Positions 32,535 to 32,638 of a stretch of DNA of 32,638 bases are shown here, piece after piece (position 1 is the stretch's first letter; every line of letters starts with the position of its first letter). The translations under genes and the position numbers were made by a program. This stretch comes from Hyaloperonospora brassicae (lineage: Eukaryota > Oomycota > Peronosporomycetes > Peronosporales > Peronosporaceae). The stretch lies in NCBI GenBank assembly GCA_947650285.1, contig CANTFL010000894.1, positions 1 through 32,638 of the forward strand, read 5' to 3'. The notes under the pieces are model-generated. The model saw only the letters and a list, made by a program, of their open reading frames with translations. It had not been told where the DNA came from and did no database searches.

Positions 32535-32638
32535 TTTGTGGTATAATAGATAGTCAGATCTGCTGCAATGCATTCTTAACGTAGCAACACAACAATCGCA
32601 GAGCTAGTCGTCGCAGTTGGGCTTGTACGTCGGGTCAA
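32535..32638 (-). repeat. Element 3: 3' end of the 5' LTR, cut by the window edge
   Basis: About 100 bp on the minus strand ending TATACCACAAA align with the element 1 LTR end before 7500. The rest of the LTR lies beyond the window. Confidence 0.55.

Overview
The window looks like a transposon-rich, gene-poor stretch of an oomycete nuclear genome (Peronosporales: Phytophthora or downy-mildew type). The evidence is a secreted RXLR-like effector gene with a typical oomycete initiator/FPR core promoter, and several chromodomain-type Ty3/gypsy retroelements whose gag and pol read like oomycete families. The lineage is an inference from sequence character; no database was searched. There is no bacterial gene organisation and no convincing RNA gene.

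Layout. (1) 1-2334: no recognisable gene, but a nested repeat cluster at 384-437 and a 63-bp tandem array near 648-899. (2) 2335-3254: a core promoter and an RXLR/dEER-like effector reading frame that breaks at about 3040-3065 and resumes in another frame. (3) 4121-6353: two 60-bp inverted repeats, 58/60 identical, flank about 2.1 kb. This interval holds a GATA microsatellite and an acidic minus-strand gene fragment that abuts one repeat. (4) 6681-6770: a 15-bp minisatellite. (5) about 6944-16020, plus strand: heavily decayed Ty3/gypsy element 1 (LTR end, primer-binding site, gag, protease, RT, RNase H, integrase, chromodomain remnant). (6) 16416-18420: gene-free DNA very rich in GATC, with a 76-bp tandem duplication. 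(7) 18424-22504: decayed protein-like fragments on both strands, probably transposon-derived. (8) 28559 down to about 22560, minus strand: better preserved Ty3/gypsy element 2 (5' LTR, structured leader, gag, protease, RT, RNase H, integrase, chromodomain). (9) 29006 to about 30520, plus strand: an unidentified decayed ORF group whose first 800 bp are tiled with stem-loops. (10) 32638 down to about 30600, minus strand: the 5' part of Ty3/gypsy element 3 (LTR end, PBS, gag), of the same family as element 1.

The retroelement genes once formed gag-pol units. Most now carry stops, frameshifts or lost catalytic residues: element 1 has DTG to DTR in protease, xxDD to FAND in RT and Asp to His in RNase H; element 2 has YFYD in RT. 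The most unusual signal is the dense run of consecutive inverted repeats at 28081-28279 and 28999-29790, well above what random sequence should give. The effector and the inverted-repeat-bounded 4.1-6.35 kb unit are the other places worth a second look.
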